Positions 10,501 to 19,515 are shown, counted from the first letter of the stretch. The stretch is 56,927 nucleotides of DNA from Candidatus Poseidoniales archaeon (GCA_012960975.1 DUAE01000052.1:1-56927); one strand, 5' to 3'. The notes: a model not told the origin generated them from the sequence alone. Made by a program: numbers and translations.

Positions 10501-10584
10501 AGCATCATTTCCTAAGGCAGGAATCGCGAATGACGAAACTACCAACATTGTAACAATCAATCTTGCACCCATGCGAGAGTTCAT
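7525..10584 (-). CDS. Cell-surface protein: PPC-like domains, TSP3 repeats, membrane helix and polyproline cytoplasmic tail
   Basis: This protein has 1019 residues and is a paralogue of the upstream giant. A signal peptide (about 1-25, ending IPALGNDAG) is followed by three PPC-like domains, each preceded by NDAGTGGDAG, NNDAGSCQDAP or QNDAGTGGDAS. A decaglycine-rich linker sits between the first two. Thrombospondin type 3 calcium repeats (about 421-905) contain six NCGSDP/ECGSDQ-type units. A transmembrane helix (about 913-935, IIMIGILLVILGGIGGAIF) ends in SSKKKG, which fixes the tail inside the cell. The tail is acidic and ends with three P-rich elements, PPPPPPGLEP, PPPLPPPGFEP and PPPPPPGLD. 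The same kind of element occurs in the cytosolic protein at 47343-50111 and in the HEAT-repeat protein ending at 39117. An adhesin or stalk with an intracellular docking tail is inferred. Confidence 0.88.
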   Translation of the reverse strand: MNSRMGARLIVTMLVVSSFAIPALGNDAGTGGDAGSTTSTAANLTATNGTYYGNVSSSDSDDYYGINMSANTGIAVQLTSPNGFDFDLYLYNATGNTIDDSFSSSSIDDVTSNGTSVGGTQVYIRVQYWSGSGTGQYTMQIWIFSTGSGGGGGGGGGNCTNNDAGSCQDAPGIMANALNITATNTTYQANLSSINDIDWFAMSIPQNHGIMIEMIHLSSADFDMWLYDSNGTQIDIAYTGSQPENVASNGTNVGGTIVYLQVDDWGSSAPGWYNLTLELFSTSGLPAYNQNDAGTGGDASNDYLNPTNLTINTVSANNSYTGWGSLNNDLNDNYQTTVPLGYGVAVSVWFNSTEVDFQVILADNQTNTIDYSSTNNPEHVTSNGSGTYPGMIVEGMDVLVQVRATSGEGYYGMSWWFFSLDSDGDGHWDTNETDCGSDPDDANSVPDDFDGDGTCDALDQDDDNDGVDDGNDPFPYNSAEWADYDNDGIGDNADEDDDNDGWNDTTENLCGTNPLDRFDTPIDTDGDGDCDAIDADDDDDGWPDDSDDFPHNDQEWLDSDNDGIGNNADTNDDGDAYTDDTEINCGSDPLDWYDLPADMDSDGICDALDPDIDGDGYDNAADVFPEDPLEWFDTDDDGTGNNADMDDDGDNVGDDYDLFPLNVYEWADNDGDDLGDNSDPDDDNDGWLDADEVECGSDQMDPVSMPDDADGDHICNIVDTDNDNDGVLDLSDDFPYDETEWLDTDGDGVGNNGDTDDDGDGWLDVDEPNCGTDSLDANSIPVDFDRDMFCDSTDEDDDNDGILDWNDAFQFDDTEQYDTDGDGIGNNADFDDDGDGWYDDIEAICGTDALADNSIPDDVDGNKTCNEMDDDDDGDGILDNSDAFPQDPDEWEDRNNDGLGDNAYPLSIGEKISLHPIIMIGILLVILGGIGGAIFMSSKKKGDSSDIISFYQDDDISEYDDISADEEIDSEMDFDDTAPPPPPPGLEPVVSPTPPPLPPPGFEPKSELTKPPPPPPGLD
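10111..10137 (-). repeat. GGC triplet microsatellite encoding a polyglycine linker
   Basis: A run of about eight CCG triplets on the plus strand (GGC on the coding strand) encodes the glycine linker between the first and second PPC-like domains of the 1019-residue protein. Uninterrupted triplet runs can slip in replication, so linker length may vary between strains without a frameshift. Confidence 0.7.
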
Positions 10585-10680
10585 GCATGGTCGAGGGTGG
10601 TTAGGAATAAGAACCTATCAAAAAGTCGTTTGGAAACAGACAACCCCTCACAAGTGAAAGATTTCGGAGTACTTCAACCA

Positions 10681-11532
10681 TCATGAGTATTGGTAAAAAC
10701 CACTGCCAGATTTTCGACCTAATTTCCCCTGTGCAACCATATCGATTAACAGTTGTGCCGGAGCATATTTTTCTTCTCCAAATCCTTCGTAAAGGACATT
10801 CATGATGTGTAAAACCGTATCATTTCCAATCAAATCAGATAGTGCTAACGGACCGATGGGATGATTCATTCCCAATTTCATAATGCCATCGATAGCTTCT
10901 GGCTCAGCTACTCCTTCTTGAAGTATCAAAATTGCTTCATTTATCATCGGGCAAAGAATTCTGTTGCTTACAAAACCCGGCGAATCGTTGCATGAAAGAG
11001 CAGTTTTACCCATTTTTTCTGCTACTTCAACAACGGCTGAATTAGTATCTTCACTAGTGTCGCTGCCGTTGATGATTTCGACTAAACGCATAATTGGAAC
11101 TGGATTCATGAAATGCATTCCAATGACTTTGTCGGTACGGCCGGTGACTTCTGCAATTGCATCGATGCTGATACTACTAGTATTCGTTGCAAGAATTGAT
11201 TCGGGTTTGCAAATTGCGTCAAGTTCAGAAAAAGTTGAATGTTTTAGCGCTAAAATTTCGGGAATTGCTTCTACGACGAGATCTGCATCCGCTGCTGCTA
11301 CTATTTCAGTCGCTGTACATACACGTGCGAGCGCAGAATTAGCTTCATCTCGGCTCATGCGCTCCTTGGAGACGAGTTTGCCCAAAGAGTGCTCTATTGC
11401 CGCCATTCCATTGTCGAGATATTCTTGTTTGATGTCGATCATAGTCACATCAAAACCAGCGCAGGCAGCTACCTGTGTGATTCCATTGCCCATTTGCCCC
11501 GCGCCGATAACAGCGATGTGCTGAATTGCCAT
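10681..11532 (-). CDS. 3-hydroxyacyl-CoA (3-hydroxybutyryl-CoA) dehydrogenase
   Basis: This enzyme has 283 residues, the normal length for the short monofunctional family. It oxidises 3-hydroxyacyl-CoA to 3-ketoacyl-CoA with NAD in beta-oxidation or butyrate-type pathways. The N-terminal Rossmann fold has GAGQMGNGI at about residues 9-17. NTSSISIDAIA and the catalytic histidine-containing HFMNPVPIMRLVEI follow, and the C-terminal helical domain has NDSPGFVSNR and NHPIGPLALSDLIGND. The start at ATG 11532 places the glycine-rich loop right after a single beta strand, as in the family. It sits alone on the minus strand between two exported-protein genes, but the acyl-CoA dehydrogenase 7 kb away would supply the preceding steps of the same pathway. 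Substrate chain length cannot be read from the sequence. Confidence 0.93.
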   Translation of the reverse strand: MAIQHIAVIGAGQMGNGITQVAACAGFDVTMIDIKQEYLDNGMAAIEHSLGKLVSKERMSRDEANSALARVCTATEIVAAADADLVVEAIPEILALKHSTFSELDAICKPESILATNTSSISIDAIAEVTGRTDKVIGMHFMNPVPIMRLVEIINGSDTSEDTNSAVVEVAEKMGKTALSCNDSPGFVSNRILCPMINEAILILQEGVAEPEAIDGIMKLGMNHPIGPLALSDLIGNDTVLHIMNVLYEGFGEEKYAPAQLLIDMVAQGKLGRKSGSGFYQYS

Positions 11533-11612
11533 GATGCGGCGAAATGTCGATGGGAAATTAGTCTATCTCTCATCCGTGGTCAACCGATGGCAGTGTGAAA
11601 TTTCAGATTATT

Positions 11613-14600
11613 TCAATCGAGATCGATTGTATCATCGTCTTTCGGCTTATCTGCAATAGTGTAAATCGACTCATTGCGAGCCTTCCATGCACTCAATTCT
11701 TTCATTTCAGGGAAATCTTCTTCATTCACCTCATCCCAATTCAATGGCTCAATCGATTTTAAATCTCCAGCGGTCGAACTACCTAATTGATCGTCGGATG
11801 ATTTCGAATTCGCAAGAATATCGCTTAATTCATCAAGAGAATCTTCTATTGATTTTTCATCGCGTTTTCTCCGGCGCCGCTTCAATGATACAGAAGCCAG
11901 AGCCGGGGTAATAATCAGCAGCAAGCCAAGCCCTAATGCACCGATGAATTGCCACAACATTGGGCCAGAATTTTTTGCATCGTCTATCGCCCAGTCGAGC
12001 CATTCTTGATTTAGAACTTCAAGTGAATATGAATTTTTATTATTGACCTGATCAGAGCTCATCCCTTGGATCAAGTGCATACCTGGAACTTCGGGAACTC
12101 TTAGTAGAAACTCGAATTCGCCAGATGAATCACAGAGGAAAGTTAGGCTGTCAATTTCGCTCCAAATCTTTACACCAACGCCACTTTCGCACTCCCCGAA
12201 AAATATTTTTTCAGTTTCTAGTGGCGAAGTGCGATTGGTGATTTCGTAGAAACTCAGGACAGGAGGAATTGTATCTCTAGTAATAGAAAGTGGAAATAAA
12301 TCAATTTTATCGAGGGCGTGAATTTCGATAATAAATTCGTTAACACCCTCGTACAAATCAAATTGTAATTGAACAAATTCAATCCCTGCAGGTACCAAAT
12401 GTTTGTCAGAATCGTCTCCAACACGCCACCACCACAACTCTTGGACGGGGCCTCTTCGACCGACTGCCTCAACAACATCATCAGTAGTAATTCCACCATC
12501 CCAAGGTGCGGAAACTGAAGTTTGGTAAATTGAAGCATTGAGCGTCATAGTACGGCATTCCAAGAACTGATTTTCGTTGTACTGTCCCTCCGTCATATCC
12601 CATGCCAAGAGACAAAATTCATGTTCAGCAGTCTCGTTCAAATCAAAGAAAAGCCCACCTGCGGAACCATTCCATTCGGCTAATTCGACACCTTTGTGAG
12701 TAAATTTAAGGTGGACATTTTCATCAGAGGTCCACGACAATCCCTGGCGATGGTCAGACAATTCTGTTGCAGATGCAGGAGAGAATTCCCATCCAACACT
12801 TGGAGTTGTTTGATCCAATCTCAATTCCCAAGACTGTGAGGCAACATTTTCTGCCCAGTCTGTTAAATTGAACCTCATTTCATATAATCCATTGGAAATA
12901 TCTGAGAAATTCAAATAAATATCTGGCCCGAAATCCCCATCTGCTCCCCACGGAATATCTTCGGAAGTATCTGGTGGAGAAAAATTTGGTAGAGGATTAG
13001 TGCCACATTGTTGGTATGCGACCTCATTAAATTGAGTAAGTAATGAAATACACCAACTCCGAACATCGCCTTCTGTTCCAAAGTATACATAACCGTCCGA
13101 GAAATTGTTTCCAATTACCATTTGTTCTAATGGAATTGGTATTTCTAATGGGTCTAAACTCTCATCAACGAATTCTAAGTGTCCAAATCCATTCATTCGG
13201 ATATAGGATGCCTCATTATCATATATTACACGATTAACAATACTCGCATTATTTCCTGCCCTGTCTGAGACACTAACCTCAAACAGATTATTGCCCCAAT
13301 TAAAGTAATGTGGATTCCATGAATCTGAGCTGGGTTGAGCCACCATTAATTGAGTCAAATTAAATTGATAATAACCCTCACCAGTTCCATCTAATTGAAT
13401 TGGAATATCATCATGGTAAACAATCAGATTTGGTTCGGAAATAATCGTGTAATTCAAGACTTGTTGTTGAGTAAATTCAGGGATACCGAATAAAGCGAAT
13501 AATGGCGTTGTAATATCGTAATTGACAGATAACCAATCCTCATCGACAAGCCCAGAACGATCTGTCAGGTTTAATTTGTATTCATGCCACTGCTCCACTG
13601 CAGGAACGGTTGAGTTAATCCAAACCTCTCTGAAAGAAAGATTCTCAGGCATTGCAAAATGATTGCCTGAATTCCAAATGGAAGTCAGGTTATGATAATT
13701 CAAATCTGTATCAATAGCCTCGACCAAATCAGCATTTGGAATCGTCGTCAAATTGTTCTTTGGCGACCAATTCAAATCATCTAAAGCAAAGCCAATTCCT
13801 ATATCGAGAGCATGGATTTCCACAGGTATAATTTGATTGCTATGAGTCAAATTTTCAGGCACGATAAAATCAACTTCTGGAGCGAGTTCTGCAAGGACAT
13901 ATTCGTATGGTAATTTGAGGCTAATTCCACCGACCAATTCGATCTCGACATGACCCATCCAAATGCCTGCTGATTCTGGTCTCAAGAAGGCTAAATTGAC
14001 CTGAATTGCACTCTGCGGAACCTCACCAGCTAGAGTTAAGGAACCATTTGGCCAATTAGAATTAATTTCTGTTGTGGACAAAGTCATTTGATTAGTAATA
14101 TTCAACTCATTTCCACCTATCATATCAATATCAATCCAAAATTGAACTAAAACAGATGGAACCGACCAACCTAGTACTGCAATAGCGTAAAATCCATCAT
14201 CGGGTGAATCAATATTTATCGATTCTGACGAAGTACTGGAAATAGAGCGGCTTATCTCTTCGCCCGACTCAAATTCTCCATTCTCATTATCATCTCTGAA
14301 CAAATATAAATCCAAATCAGCATCATCATGTGCATTCATCGAAATCGATAATTCTGAGACCTCGTCGAGTGTGAAATTCTTCCACCAAGATGCTGACATT
14401 TTATCACCAGAATTATCTTGGTAAGCAGTCTCATTTTCAAGATAAATCGGTTGAGTCCAGCCATAAGCGCGTACGGATTCAACCTCCATTGGAACTGTAG
14501 AAACGACGTGGACAGCATCTACACCTTCCCCCTCTGACCAGTCGGTCACATAGCGCTGGAAACCCCCTTCTTCGGCAGCAACATAACCCACTGATACGTT

Positions 14601-17600
14601 CAGAGGATTATCATTAGTACTAACCCCGTGCAAGGCTGTATGAAGGATCATTTGGTGTGTACCAGCCAGAGCGGGAACTGTGAAAACTTCGCGACTAGTT
14701 CCTGTATAAGTCCCCCAACTATGTCTTCCACTTCCAACATGATTATTCGTGGATCGAGAAGTGATTGAGAAAGTCGAATCACCATATGCATCCGGATCAT
14801 CAGCAGCGTAGCCGTGTGGCGTTTCGTCAAGCCAAAGTACATCGATATCGGTATATGGATTGTCATCCCAATCCACATCGAGAATAACTGTCCCACCAGT
14901 CGCCCATTCGGCTGGCCAATCGACAGTTAAAAAGCGCCAATCTCCACTCTCGGCACGCCAATTCCACCGCGTTGCACCACTAATCCATTCCTCATCATAT
15001 AGGGTTTGATTACTGACATTACCATCGAGTGGTTTTGGAGTGATTGTAAAGGGTCCAGACCAAGGGACATTTGTGACTACAGGCAGTGTCCAATTTCGGT
15101 GTGGAACCTGTGCCACACTGCCATTTTCATCGATTAGATATGATTTGACTAATACTCCGTGTTGATGAAGGCCAGATTCTGCATCCATAGGCACATCGAT
15201 TTGCATTTGAATCGTATCAGTACTATTTGCATCCGAAACAATTGTCGAAGGCAAACTTAGCCAATCATCTGAACCCGAACCGAATGCAGTCCAATCTATT
15301 TCGATGCTGACTGGATCATCTGAATTTTCCCCATAATCATTCCAAACACCGAGGAATAATCCATCTCTTGCATCCTCGAAAGGATTCCCGACTCGAACCT
15401 CAGCATTCGGTCCATTATACCACCAATAGGTGACTTCGTCGAACTCTCCACTTTCAGTCCAGTCATCCGAATCGACCATCGAGTCATTGTCGAAATCTTC
15501 AACGTAAATTCCATCACCATCATTGTCAGTCCACCTGTAAATTTCCAAGTAAACTCGTTCTTCTGAATTACGATTCATATCACCATCGAAGGCGGCATAA
15601 TCAATTGTTGCACGAGCCCGTAATTGTCGTGTATCTTCGGGTAAGGCAAATGTCGTATTAGGAAGATGAAGTGGAATTAACAAATCAGGTCTATCGCCCT
15701 GATGTCCGTCCCAAGTGTCATTCTCACCATTCTCCGAGCCGTTTCCTAGGCTCATCCAAGTACGCGTTTGATGCATTATTGGATTGAAATTTGTCGGTGT
15801 AAATGAAAGTAATATATCCGATTCACCCGAATTGTAAAAATCTAAATCAACAGATTGAGTTTCACCAGGGAACATATAATTGATATTCGCATCTCGGTGT
15901 TCCCCTTGAAAAGTTCCACTATTCCATTGGGCTGGACTCATCGACCAAGTTCCATTATCTCCCTCGAGCGTGTTTACAGCTCTCGATGCATTGAACCAGC
16001 CACCACCTTGGACGAATGGTTCGTATCCTCGGTCGTCAGCTGTTGAAAGAACAAAATTACGAAATTCTTGTGATTTTGGTATTCCCCCGTGATTTTTGAC
16101 CCAAGCTTCGGCAACGACGGCTAATAATCCAGCAGCGATTGGGGTTGCCAAACTCGTCCCTCCCCAAGTTGTGTAAGCCGAATTTGCATTATTGCCTAAA
16201 TTCAGAGGATAATCACCTGTCGCACCCCAACCGACTGAAACTATGTCAGGATCCATTCTTCCAATCGCATTGGGGCCGCGATTGGACCAAGGGGCATTTT
16301 GCCCCCACGAACCGCTGGAACGGCTACTGAACGCGCCGACTGAGAAAACTCCGTTTGCAGCACCAGGTACTTTTGTCGTTCCAAATCCATGGCCACCATT
16401 TCCAATGGCAACCGAATATGTAGTTTGATTATTGTATACACGTGTCAGCCAATCGAGATAGAGCGAATAGCCATCGGCTCCAGCATCATCGATTGATGAA
16501 TATCCAAAAGAGAAAGAACCAATATTAGGTTGATCAAAAGCAGTTTGGGGTTTGCCATCATTTCCTTCTGCTATCCAACGCCAGCCATCAAGTGCATGAC
16601 CACCAGAATAATGGTTGCCAATCGAAGCGATTGTTGCATTGGGAGCCATGCCCATTACCTTGCCACTAGCTATCTTTCCTTGAGCAGCAACAGCACTCGC
16701 ACAAAGCGTACCATGACTACCCGATTCAAGCATAAATAGCACGAGGTCACCCGAACCAGCAATCCGGTTTGAATAGCCATGCCGCGCAGAATATGTAGGT
16801 GCATATGGCACTCCATTTCGACCATCGGACACCCAGTAAACTAATCCACCAGAAATGTCCCACAGTCCATCGTTATCAGTATCGTAACCGGTGGTTTCAG
16901 AACCGGGTTTTATCGCTTTCTCGCCAGTGAAATTTCCATCAACATCCATGTCAGCATAAACGGTTCTGTAAACTCCAGTATATTCGTCATCAACTACCAA
17001 AATTGGAACGTCGGTACCGACCTTTGAACGCAGTTTAGAATCTGGGTGCTCACCTAAGTGATACTCGCCTGAAATTGAAGTAGGAAGTCCAGAAATATTG
17101 TGTCCAGAATTGTCCAAAACTCCATTCGAATCATTATCAAAATCTACTGTTGAAGTATCAGCGTACCAAGTATTTTGAGTAGGATATGCATCACCATAAA
17201 GCAACCAATAATACATCGAATTATGGTCGAACATCATTGGCCAATCTGCCCAATCTGAGCGCGAATCGGTCACCCTAGCTTGAGTTCCGTTAAGATCGGG
17301 ATGCCCAAAATCAACCCCAGTATCGGCGATGGCAACAACGATTCCTTCGCCCGTAAAACCACGCTCCCACGCATCATTTGCACCATGAATTTCTCCGGTT
17401 CGCACACTTTCGGGTTGCATGCCATCAGGCATCTCGAATGGCGTAGTATCGAATGGTTCGGGGTTATTTTCTGCATCTAGAATCGCAATAACCCCGGCAA
17501 CTCCAACCAATTTAACAAGAAAAGATGAATCAAGCCAAAATGTACGATGATCAATTTCGCCACTAGAGGGGTCGGTCACCTGCAATATTTGCCCGCCTTT

Positions 17601-17936
17601 TGCAGGTGTCTGTTCTTCTTTCGCACCGACTTTGTACTGCCAATCATCAAGCTCAGCCAATGACCAAGTAATCACAGTCACACGAATTTGATCCGCCCCG
17701 AACGCAATGCGTTCTTCAAGGGACGGCTCAAGCCAAGGATTGCCTAATTCAGGGACTGCCGGCTGGACTGAATCAAACTGATTACCAGCAGGTTCAGAAG
17801 GTGAGTCATCATTATTAGAACCGTTATCAAAAAAAGTATTTGTATTTCTTTCAGCAAACTGAGCAGAAATAACCGCCATCGAGAGAGTTGAGGATAGAAT
17901 CAGAAAAACTAAAATCGATGAAATTCGCTTATTCAC
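11613..17936 (-). CDS. Giant secreted subtilisin-like (S8) protease with C-terminal membrane anchor
   Basis: The reading frame begins at ATG 17963, but the GTG at 17936 gives a clean signal peptide (MNKRISSILVFLILSSTLSMA), so it is preferred. The length is about 2107 residues. An inhibitor-like propeptide precedes the S8 domain, whose triad is visible: Asp in IADTGVDFGHPDLNG (about 204), His in ESGSHGTLCAS (about 406) and Ser in GGTSLATPIAAG (about 593). Calcium-type loops (DFDNDSNGVLD, YDTDNDGLWD) are inserted between Asp and His, making the catalytic domain longer than usual. Over 1300 residues of beta-rich domains follow, with another calcium motif (DNDGDGIYVEDFDND). A membrane helix (about 1992-2016) then ends in SLKRRRRKRDEK and an acidic cytoplasmic tail. 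The protein would digest extracellular protein at the cell surface. Which accessory domains bind substrate is unknown. Confidence 0.92.
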   Translation of the reverse strand: MNKRISSILVFLILSSTLSMAVISAQFAERNTNTFFDNGSNNDDSPSEPAGNQFDSVQPAVPELGNPWLEPSLEERIAFGADQIRVTVITWSLAELDDWQYKVGAKEEQTPAKGGQILQVTDPSSGEIDHRTFWLDSSFLVKLVGVAGVIAILDAENNPEPFDTTPFEMPDGMQPESVRTGEIHGANDAWERGFTGEGIVVAIADTGVDFGHPDLNGTQARVTDSRSDWADWPMMFDHNSMYYWLLYGDAYPTQNTWYADTSTVDFDNDSNGVLDNSGHNISGLPTSISGEYHLGEHPDSKLRSKVGTDVPILVVDDEYTGVYRTVYADMDVDGNFTGEKAIKPGSETTGYDTDNDGLWDISGGLVYWVSDGRNGVPYAPTYSARHGYSNRIAGSGDLVLFMLESGSHGTLCASAVAAQGKIASGKVMGMAPNATIASIGNHYSGGHALDGWRWIAEGNDGKPQTAFDQPNIGSFSFGYSSIDDAGADGYSLYLDWLTRVYNNQTTYSVAIGNGGHGFGTTKVPGAANGVFSVGAFSSRSSGSWGQNAPWSNRGPNAIGRMDPDIVSVGWGATGDYPLNLGNNANSAYTTWGGTSLATPIAAGLLAVVAEAWVKNHGGIPKSQEFRNFVLSTADDRGYEPFVQGGGWFNASRAVNTLEGDNGTWSMSPAQWNSGTFQGEHRDANINYMFPGETQSVDLDFYNSGESDILLSFTPTNFNPIMHQTRTWMSLGNGSENGENDTWDGHQGDRPDLLIPLHLPNTTFALPEDTRQLRARATIDYAAFDGDMNRNSEERVYLEIYRWTDNDGDGIYVEDFDNDSMVDSDDWTESGEFDEVTYWWYNGPNAEVRVGNPFEDARDGLFLGVWNDYGENSDDPVSIEIDWTAFGSGSDDWLSLPSTIVSDANSTDTIQMQIDVPMDAESGLHQHGVLVKSYLIDENGSVAQVPHRNWTLPVVTNVPWSGPFTITPKPLDGNVSNQTLYDEEWISGATRWNWRAESGDWRFLTVDWPAEWATGGTVILDVDWDDNPYTDIDVLWLDETPHGYAADDPDAYGDSTFSITSRSTNNHVGSGRHSWGTYTGTSREVFTVPALAGTHQMILHTALHGVSTNDNPLNVSVGYVAAEEGGFQRYVTDWSEGEGVDAVHVVSTVPMEVESVRAYGWTQPIYLENETAYQDNSGDKMSASWWKNFTLDEVSELSISMNAHDDADLDLYLFRDDNENGEFESGEEISRSISSTSSESINIDSPDDGFYAIAVLGWSVPSVLVQFWIDIDMIGGNELNITNQMTLSTTEINSNWPNGSLTLAGEVPQSAIQVNLAFLRPESAGIWMGHVEIELVGGISLKLPYEYVLAELAPEVDFIVPENLTHSNQIIPVEIHALDIGIGFALDDLNWSPKNNLTTIPNADLVEAIDTDLNYHNLTSIWNSGNHFAMPENLSFREVWINSTVPAVEQWHEYKLNLTDRSGLVDEDWLSVNYDITTPLFALFGIPEFTQQQVLNYTIISEPNLIVYHDDIPIQLDGTGEGYYQFNLTQLMVAQPSSDSWNPHYFNWGNNLFEVSVSDRAGNNASIVNRVIYDNEASYIRMNGFGHLEFVDESLDPLEIPIPLEQMVIGNNFSDGYVYFGTEGDVRSWCISLLTQFNEVAYQQCGTNPLPNFSPPDTSEDIPWGADGDFGPDIYLNFSDISNGLYEMRFNLTDWAENVASQSWELRLDQTTPSVGWEFSPASATELSDHRQGLSWTSDENVHLKFTHKGVELAEWNGSAGGLFFDLNETAEHEFCLLAWDMTEGQYNENQFLECRTMTLNASIYQTSVSAPWDGGITTDDVVEAVGRRGPVQELWWWRVGDDSDKHLVPAGIEFVQLQFDLYEGVNEFIIEIHALDKIDLFPLSITRDTIPPVLSFYEITNRTSPLETEKIFFGECESGVGVKIWSEIDSLTFLCDSSGEFEFLLRVPEVPGMHLIQGMSSDQVNNKNSYSLEVLNQEWLDWAIDDAKNSGPMLWQFIGALGLGLLLIITPALASVSLKRRRRKRDEKSIEDSLDELSDILANSKSSDDQLGSSTAGDLKSIEPLNWDEVNEEDFPEMKELSAWKARNESIYTIADKPKDDDTIDLD

Positions 17937-18018
17937 ATTTTGAACGCATATTATCAAGACCATGTATCTGCCGGCAACGCGATTTCAAATTGATTGGAAA
18001 ATTCACTCATCTGAACAG

Positions 18019-18030
18019 TCAATATCAAAT
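18019..18030 (+). promoter_or_regulatory. Possible TATA element for tRNA-Gln
   Basis: TCAATATCAAAT is centred about 32 bases before the tRNA 5' end, close to the spacing expected of an archaeal TATA box. It is an assignment by position only. Confidence 0.3.
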
Positions 18031-18056
18031 GGAAAATGCCACACGAAAGGTTGGAC

Positions 18057-18132
18057 AGTCCCGTAGTGTAGTGGTCCATCATCTCAGGTTTTGGTCCTGA
18101 GGACCCTGGTTCGAATCCGGGCGGGACTACCA
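18057..18132 (+). tRNA. tRNA-Gln (anticodon TTG), CCA encoded
   Basis: The acceptor arms AGTCCCG (18057-18063) and CGGGACT (18122-18128) pair fully. The anticodon arm TCAGG-TTTTGGT-CCTGA gives anticodon TTG, and the T-arm contains GGTTCGAATCC. The discriminator is A at 18129 and CCA follows at 18130-18132. No intron is seen. It is encoded on the opposite strand from its flanking genes. Confidence 0.95.
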
Positions 18133-18230
18133 TTCTATGCGTTTTCCATTTGACTCGATAAATCAAAATTACACAAAATCGCTTCTTTGAGTGATAACGG
18201 TCGGGTGAGTCTGAAGAATGATTTTGAGTT

Positions 18231-19445
18231 TTATTCTTCGATTTTTTCTGGACTTCGAGAAAGGTCTCTGGTGATGTTTTTCTGATGAGATTCTAAAGTC
18301 CCTCCACCAATTTCAAGAAGCTTTGCATCTCGCCATAATCGCTCAACTGTGTACTCGCCAACATAGCCGTATCCACCCATTACCTGTATGGCTCGGTCGG
18401 CGATATTCTTCGCCGCAGTCGTCCCGAATAACTTGACTCCATCCGTGTCGAGACGATTGCCAGATTTTTCTAAATCGGTATTTCTAGCAGTATCATAAAC
18501 GTAAGCTCGCATGGCTCGATATTCCGCCCAAGATTCTCCAATATGTCTCTGGATTTGTCCGAAATCCCTAATTTCGCTACCAAATGCCTCTCGCTCACTC
18601 GCATATCGATTCATAGCAGCCAGTGAGCGTCGCGCAATCCCTAGCCCCATAGCCGCTAAACCAATGCGCTCGATTTCGAGATTTCGCATCATGTGAATCA
18701 TTGAATCACCGACGCTTCCAACAACATTTTCAGAAGGCACCACACAGTCATCAAAGACTAGTTCTGCTGTGTTGCTCGCCCGCATTCCAGTCTTATCGTA
18801 GATCTTTTGACCTACTGCGAATCCAGTCATGCCCTTCTCGATCAGGAAAGTTGTGACTTCAGCTCGACCCTTTGAATCAGTTCCGGTTCTTGCATATAAC
18901 CAACAAATATCAGCTGGAGTTCCATCCTCGTCGACTGCTCCGTTTGTAATCCACATTTTTCGGCCGTTGATAACCCAATGGCCGTCTTCACGCTGCTTAG
19001 CAGTCGTCTGCATGCCGAGCACATCCGTGCCGTATCCGGGCTCGCTCATCGCCATGCAGCCGACCCATTCACCGCTACAAACCTTGGGTAAAATGCGGGT
19101 TTTTTGCGCTTCGTTACCATTGTGAGCGAGGTTATTGACCATCAATTGAGCGTGGGCAAGATATGCTAAGCACAATCCAGGATCAGAGTAACTCAACTCT
19201 TCGTTGACAATCGCCACCGCAGTCGCATCCATTCCACTTCCACCATATTCTTCAGGAACCGAAATGCCGAGTAAACCATACTCCCCGAGTTTACGAAACA
19301 GGTCTAGATTGAATTTTTCTTCTCGATCATATTCAAGCGCTTGGGGCTCGACCTCTTCTGCAACAAAATCTCGAAGCATCGAACGAAGCATCTTATGTTC
19401 TTCGGTCGGATTCGCCATATCTATGCTCTGCCAATCATCACTCAT
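18231..19445 (-). CDS. Acyl-CoA dehydrogenase, isovaleryl-CoA-dehydrogenase-like
   Basis: This is a 404-residue FAD flavoprotein that dehydrogenates acyl-CoA to enoyl-CoA. The family motifs are EEYGGSGMDA, MAMSEPGYGTDVLGMQTTA (FAD and substrate contact), GRKMWITNGA, REAFGSEIRDFGQIQ and VMGGYGYVGEYTVERLWRDAK. The position of the catalytic glutamate in short- and medium-chain enzymes (near the C-terminal EGT) is occupied by glycine here (LEIGGGT). NLEIERIGLA carries a glutamate where isovaleryl-CoA dehydrogenase has its catalytic base, so a branched-chain substrate from leucine breakdown is the best guess. The ATG at 19445 is preceded by a TTAACCACCC element shared with two surface-protein genes. 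Confidence 0.92.
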   Translation of the reverse strand: MSDDWQSIDMANPTEEHKMLRSMLRDFVAEEVEPQALEYDREEKFNLDLFRKLGEYGLLGISVPEEYGGSGMDATAVAIVNEELSYSDPGLCLAYLAHAQLMVNNLAHNGNEAQKTRILPKVCSGEWVGCMAMSEPGYGTDVLGMQTTAKQREDGHWVINGRKMWITNGAVDEDGTPADICWLYARTGTDSKGRAEVTTFLIEKGMTGFAVGQKIYDKTGMRASNTAELVFDDCVVPSENVVGSVGDSMIHMMRNLEIERIGLAAMGLGIARRSLAAMNRYASEREAFGSEIRDFGQIQRHIGESWAEYRAMRAYVYDTARNTDLEKSGNRLDTDGVKLFGTTAAKNIADRAIQVMGGYGYVGEYTVERLWRDAKLLEIGGGTLESHQKNITRDLSRSPEKIEE

Positions 19446-19515
19446 GCCAATGGCATGGGTGGTTAACCTATGAGCGATTCTGCTTTACAGAAAAAAACAA
19501 GACTACTTTCATTAT

